Source: an uncultured Chitinophagaceae bacterium
GTDB taxonomy: Bacteria > Bacteroidota > Bacteroidia > Chitinophagales > Chitinophagaceae
Length of the DNA: 10,142 bases
Assembly (NCBI GenBank): GCA_934502905.1
Contig: CAKSVK010000135.1
Coordinates: forward strand, 1 to 10,142
Direction of reading: 5' to 3'
The position numbers and the translations under genes are program-made. The notes beneath the pieces were generated by a model. The model saw only the letters and a list, made by a program, of their open reading frames with translations, was not told where the DNA came from and searched no databases. This document shows, in pieces, positions 7,321 to 10,142 of the stretch (position 1 is the stretch's first letter; every line of letters starts with the position of its first letter).

Positions 7321-8211
7321 TTACATGATCATTGCTTCTCTTTGGGTTGCCAGCATTTTCTTTTTATATTGAAGCGGGTTTTGCCCGGTCACCTTCCTGA
7401 ACTGCCGTATAAAATGAGCCATGTTGTTATAACCGCAACTGGTGCTGATCTCCTGGATGGTTAAATTATCATTTACAAGCAACCGGCAGGCCTGTCCTAT
7501 TCTTACCTCCATCAAAAACTGGAAATAGGTTTTCCGGTTACTGTTTTTAAAGAACCTGCAAAAAGACTGCCGGGTGAGGTGGGTCAGCGCTGCCAGCTCT
7601 TCCAGGTAAATAGGGCGATGATAGTTTTCAAAAGTATAGTTGTAAACCGCTTTAATGCGATTGCTGTCAAAATCGTTCGTGTTGTTGGTATAACTTTTCC
7701 CGGCAAGAATATCATAATCTTCACTGTCCGCGATTTGCTCCAGGATCGCCAGCAGGCAAAGCATTCGCTTGGCAGGCGATAAGTTAATGATCGACAGCAT
7801 GGACTCAATTACAAATTCCCGGGTGCAGCCTTTCAGCAATATTCCACGGGGTAGTATATTGGTCAGCAGATGATAGGTAGCTGACATTTCAGGTGTGTTC
7901 AGCAGGTCCACACCAATATTTTCCAGCTGGAAATGGACAGTGATTGCTTCGCCCCTGCTCCTCGAAGAAGTTACGTAACGGGATTCATGAACAGTGGTAT
8001 GGGGCAAATGTGCACCAAAAACCAACACGTCACCAGGCTTAAAGTTACCCATATAATCCCCGGCGGCAAAAGTGCCCATGCTGTTCTTGATATATACAAT
8101 CTCGATCTCAGGATGATAATGCCAGGGGTTTATCATGTCCTTTCCCTTTACGGTTTGCACAAAAAACGACTGGTTTTGTGCAGGGCTGAATTTGCGGAGT
8201 ATGGGCTTCAT
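7321..8211 (-). CDS. AraC/XylS-family transcriptional regulator with cupin sensor domain
   Basis: I place the start at ATG 8211 (MKPILRKF, 296 residues). The only in-frame extension uses TTG at 8241 and adds ten residues of no family character. The N-terminal cupin-like sensor domain holds WHYHPEIEIVYI (30-41) and FKPGDVLVFGAHLPH (57-71). The C-terminal DNA-binding domain (about 183-285) has two helix-turn-helix units: YLEELAALTHLTRQSFCRFF (202-221) and TIQEISTSCGYNNMAHFIRQ (251-270). It ends in the usual FRKVTGQNPLQYKK. Length and layout are standard for sugar-responsive AraC regulators of Bacteroidota. It lies directly upstream of and co-oriented with the L-galactose dehydrogenase-like reductase and the zinc dehydrogenase, so I infer control of those genes in response to a sugar. 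The 115-bp spacer with dyad sites makes a separate promoter for the enzymes likely, although read-through from the regulator cannot be excluded. Confidence 0.92.
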   Translation of the reverse strand: MKPILRKFSPAQNQSFFVQTVKGKDMINPWHYHPEIEIVYIKNSMGTFAAGDYMGNFKPGDVLVFGAHLPHTTVHESRYVTSSRSRGEAITVHFQLENIGVDLLNTPEMSATYHLLTNILPRGILLKGCTREFVIESMLSIINLSPAKRMLCLLAILEQIADSEDYDILAGKSYTNNTNDFDSNRIKAVYNYTFENYHRPIYLEELAALTHLTRQSFCRFFKNSNRKTYFQFLMEVRIGQACRLLVNDNLTIQEISTSCGYNNMAHFIRQFRKVTGQNPLQYKKKMLATQREAMIM

Positions 8212-8223
8212 ACAGAAAAAGCA

Positions 8224-8236
8224 AATGTTAATATAA
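8224..8236 (+). promoter_or_regulatory. 13-bp word upstream of the AraC-family gene, also found beyond its 3' end
   Basis: AATGTTAATATAA lies 13 to 25 bases before the regulator's ATG. The same word occurs in the opposite orientation at 7302-7314, just beyond the regulator's stop and upstream of the enzymes. A site this close to the start would suit autoregulation. Both regions are A+T-rich, so chance is not excluded. Confidence 0.35.
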
Positions 8237-8322
8237 TACAACTAAGTTAGATCAAATAATATTTCAGCCCGTCCTGTGCTGTCTTGTACCCGGTTTGTCG
8301 GGGGCTGATTTTGATTGGATAA

Positions 8323-8330
8323 TATCTTTG
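8323..8330 (+). promoter_or_regulatory. Isolated match to the Bacteroidota -7 promoter element
   Basis: TATCTTTG followed by C matches the -7 consensus TAnnTTTG exactly. Upstream TTTG words are at 8294-8297 and 8310-8313, leaving gaps of 25 and 9 bases rather than the expected 19 or so. No gene follows on this strand, so it would drive a short untranslated transcript if active. A chance match is equally likely. Confidence 0.2.
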
Positions 8331-8555
8331 CTTACACCGGTAAGAAGTGAAGCTTGGCGGGTCTGGCCAAAGAAAGATGAATAGCAGCTAAAAACGCTTT
8401 GAAAATGACAGCAGGGCGTGCGACGTCAGGCATCGATGTTATAACTCATTATATTCCCTGCACACGAAGGGGCCACAAACTGCAGTGTTGCGTGTCTGCC
8501 CGCAACTTTTTCAGGTCATTGATTTACAAAAAATTTGTCTTATGCATTATTGCTG

Positions 8556-8582
8556 AAAGAAGTCCCGCCGCCGCACTTCTTT
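8556..8582 (-). terminator. Hairpin after the envelope protein gene, possible terminator
   Basis: AAAGAAGT (8556-8563) and ACTTCTTT (8575-8582) are perfect 8-bp arms around an 11-base C/G-rich loop (8564-8574). The hairpin begins 33 bases past the stop codon of the minus-strand gene ending at 8616. On that strand the T-run is inside the second arm rather than after it, so the fit to an intrinsic terminator is moderate. Confidence 0.4.
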
Positions 8583-8615
8583 TAATTCCAATTCAATGTT
8601 GATATCTGAATGATT

Positions 8616-10142
8616 CTACCTCCTTTTGTCGCTGACAATAATATTATAGCGCATAGAAAGCTGTATGGCCTGGTTCCTTGCCTGGCTGGGGGGTAAGGAG
8701 TTATTTATTTTTAGATCAATATAATTATTCAGGGCCTGGCTATACCGTAAGCCAAACGAAAAACGGTTTATGTAATAGGTAGCATCCAGCAGGTACCTCC
8801 ATTCCGATCCGCGAAGATTTGAAGATAGTGCATCATCTTTCAGGGTAATGGTTTCCGATGCCAGTTGGGTGTTGTTGGCTCCCATTTGCTCCACGGTTGC
8901 CAGTCCGCTGCTCAGTGAAGAAAACTGCACCCCGCTTCCCAGGTAGAAATTTTTGACCGGACTGTAATAAAAGCTCACCGGGATGTTGAAGTAATACAAC
9001 TTTCTCAGGTAGGTGTTCTCATACAAAATACCGGGGCTCATGGGCGCGACTGCATTCCGCTGATCCAGCAGCAATGCCGGGGTAGACTGCGGCGCGTTGA
9101 ACTGAAATTCACTTTGCACATATACCCGGTTGGTAACATGCAATTGCAGATAAGGGGCGGGGATATAGTCGGTGACCATACTGCGTGTGGCGCCTGCACC
9201 ATAGTTATAGGTCTTCTGGTTACCTACAGCAACATTCTGAAACGGAGCTACCCCCGCTGCGAACCAGCGGTCCGGCTGCTCACCCCATAAAGAACGACTT
9301 GTGCTGTAGGAGCGGGCCATATCCCTTTCGTCCTTTCTCTGCTGGCGTTTCAACTGTCTGAGCGCTGCTTTTCGGACAGCTTCGCTTTCGGGCAACGTAT
9401 AGGCCAGCCTGCCGATATAACTACCGGCACTTATATTTTTGCTATCGGTGTACAATAGGTTTTCAACGGGTACGGATGCCGGCGTTGCATGAATAACAGT
9501 GGCCGACTCACTGTGAGAGAAAAAGGATGTTTTGTCGTTGGGGATAGCGTTCTCTGAAATTTCAGAGGAGTGAAGGTTGCTAACGGCTGCGTGTAACTTC
9601 TTTTCGGGAATGGGCTCTGTATAAACCCTGGGATCAGCCGCTGGTTTATTGGCAGGCAGGTTCTTTCCTGCCGGACCAGTGCCCGGGGCTTCTGTAATGT
9701 AAACGTTTTTATCTGAGTTTAGGTGAGCTTCGGCAGTTTTTTTTCTTATAATACCCGGACTGCCGGCTTCAACTGCTTTTTCTGCGGTTGAGACGGGAGT
9801 GGAGCGGGAATTGTCGGCATCCTGTGTCCTGTCCGTTTTATTTATATTTTTCCCCGGCGCTGTTTCCGGGAAGCGGATGGTAGATTCAATAAGCGCTGCA
9901 GGCGGGTGAATGTCAGCCTGCTTTTCCGTATGGGTATACCATAACAGGGCACCGGAGATAAGTAATGCGGCTACCGCACCCAGCCACCATTTACCCGCTG
10001 CCGGCCTTTTTTTCTCCGCCACGGGCATTTCATTATCCAATATGGATCTCATCTTCTGCCAGGAAGCTTCCATATCAGGTACCGGCAGATGTTCCATCTT
10101 GTCGGCCAGTATTTTATCGTATGGTATCTTTCTGTTCAGTAT
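8616..10142 (-). CDS. Envelope protein: inner-membrane anchor, low-complexity linker and C-terminal outer-membrane beta-barrel-like domain (5' end outside window)
   Basis: The first ATG in the window is at 10097 (493 residues). The frame stays open to the right edge, adding KIPYDKILADK before it, so the true start lies outside. Numbered from that ATG, residues 1-36 are a charged cytoplasmic segment (HLPVPDMEASWQKMRSILD). Residues 37-54 (WWLGAVAALLISGALLWY) are one transmembrane helix. Residues about 56-235 are rich in Pro, Ala, Ser, Thr and Lys and look disordered. Residues 240-262 are a highly charged helix. The last 210 or so residues show alternating aromatic and polar strands typical of a Bacteroidota outer-membrane barrel domain (YLQLHVTNRVYVQSEFQF, YYFNIPVSFYYSP, AIQLSMRYNIIV). 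The N-terminal pattern recalls Chitinophagaceae proteins that I believe are often encoded after ECF sigma factors, possibly with an anti-sigma-like role. Such a neighbour would be off-window. I know no assigned function; the barrel call is by pattern only. Confidence 0.85.
   Translation of the reverse strand: MLNRKIPYDKILADKMEHLPVPDMEASWQKMRSILDNEMPVAEKKRPAAGKWWLGAVAALLISGALLWYTHTEKQADIHPPAALIESTIRFPETAPGKNINKTDRTQDADNSRSTPVSTAEKAVEAGSPGIIRKKTAEAHLNSDKNVYITEAPGTGPAGKNLPANKPAADPRVYTEPIPEKKLHAAVSNLHSSEISENAIPNDKTSFFSHSESATVIHATPASVPVENLLYTDSKNISAGSYIGRLAYTLPESEAVRKAALRQLKRQQRKDERDMARSYSTSRSLWGEQPDRWFAAGVAPFQNVAVGNQKTYNYGAGATRSMVTDYIPAPYLQLHVTNRVYVQSEFQFNAPQSTPALLLDQRNAVAPMSPGILYENTYLRKLYYFNIPVSFYYSPVKNFYLGSGVQFSSLSSGLATVEQMGANNTQLASETITLKDDALSSNLRGSEWRYLLDATYYINRFSFGLRYSQALNNYIDLKINNSLPPSQARNQAIQLSMRYNIIVSDKRR

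Larger units (their letters stand above)
8212..8615. other. About 400-bp spacer with no convincing gene
   Basis: This gap separates the AraC-family gene start (minus strand, left) from the stop of the envelope protein gene (minus strand, right), so it holds that gene's 3' flank and the regulator's promoter region. The only open frame of note (plus strand, about 8399-8602, TTG start) gives a Cys- and Arg-rich peptide with no recognisable domain, and I do not call it. Visible features are the 13-bp word at 8224-8236, a TATCTTTG element at 8323-8330 and a hairpin at 8556-8582. No tRNA or known riboswitch was recognised. Confidence 0.6.

Noticed and set aside
8212..8241. N-terminal extension of the AraC-family regulator to a TTG at 8241
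   Set aside because: The extra ten residues add nothing typical of the family, and the ATG at 8211 gives a normal N-terminus; the extension would also overlap the 13-bp word at 8224-8236.
8399..8602. Possible 67-residue plus-strand protein in the spacer
   Set aside because: It needs a TTG start, has no recognisable motif, an unusual Cys/Arg-rich composition, and overlaps the hairpin at 8556-8582.

Overview
The window looks like chromosomal DNA from a Bacteroidota bacterium, most likely Chitinophagaceae (Chitinophaga-like). This is inferred from the protein types: FG-GAP/VCBS propeller proteins with ASPIC/UnbV domains, an envelope protein combining an inner-membrane anchor with a C-terminal barrel-like domain, and a cupin/AraC regulator. 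It also fits the lack of clear Shine-Dalgarno sequences before most starts and the A+T-rich spacers. No RNA gene, insertion sequence, CRISPR array or phage gene was seen.

Left part (1-5076). Two FG-GAP propeller proteins diverge from a 110-bp spacer (2319-2428). Leftward runs a probable lipoprotein with TPR-like repeats, a propeller and an ASPIC/UnbV domain; its 3' end lies outside the window. Rightward runs a CRTAC1/UnbV-like propeller protein whose stop codon overlaps by one base the start of a multi-pass membrane protein related to NqrB/RnfD and to UnbU. UnbV and UnbU are names from enediyne antibiotic clusters, but no polyketide synthase is visible here. The pair is better read as an envelope module of unknown function: a membrane protein plus exported propeller partners.

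Middle part (5235-8211, all minus strand). An AraC-family regulator is followed by an aldo/keto reductase closely resembling L-galactose/L-fucose dehydrogenases. Nine bases later comes a zinc-dependent medium-chain dehydrogenase. This looks like a small regulated sugar-oxidation cassette. The spacer between regulator and reductase holds several dyad-symmetric sequences. One 13-bp word from it recurs on the other side of the regulator gene, suggesting binding sites.

Right part (8212-10142). A spacer of about 400 bp without a convincing gene holds an isolated Bacteroidota-type -7 element and a hairpin. It is followed by the 3' portion of a minus-strand gene that enters from beyond the right edge. 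That gene encodes a cytoplasmic N-terminus, one transmembrane helix, a long low-complexity linker and a C-terminal barrel-like domain.
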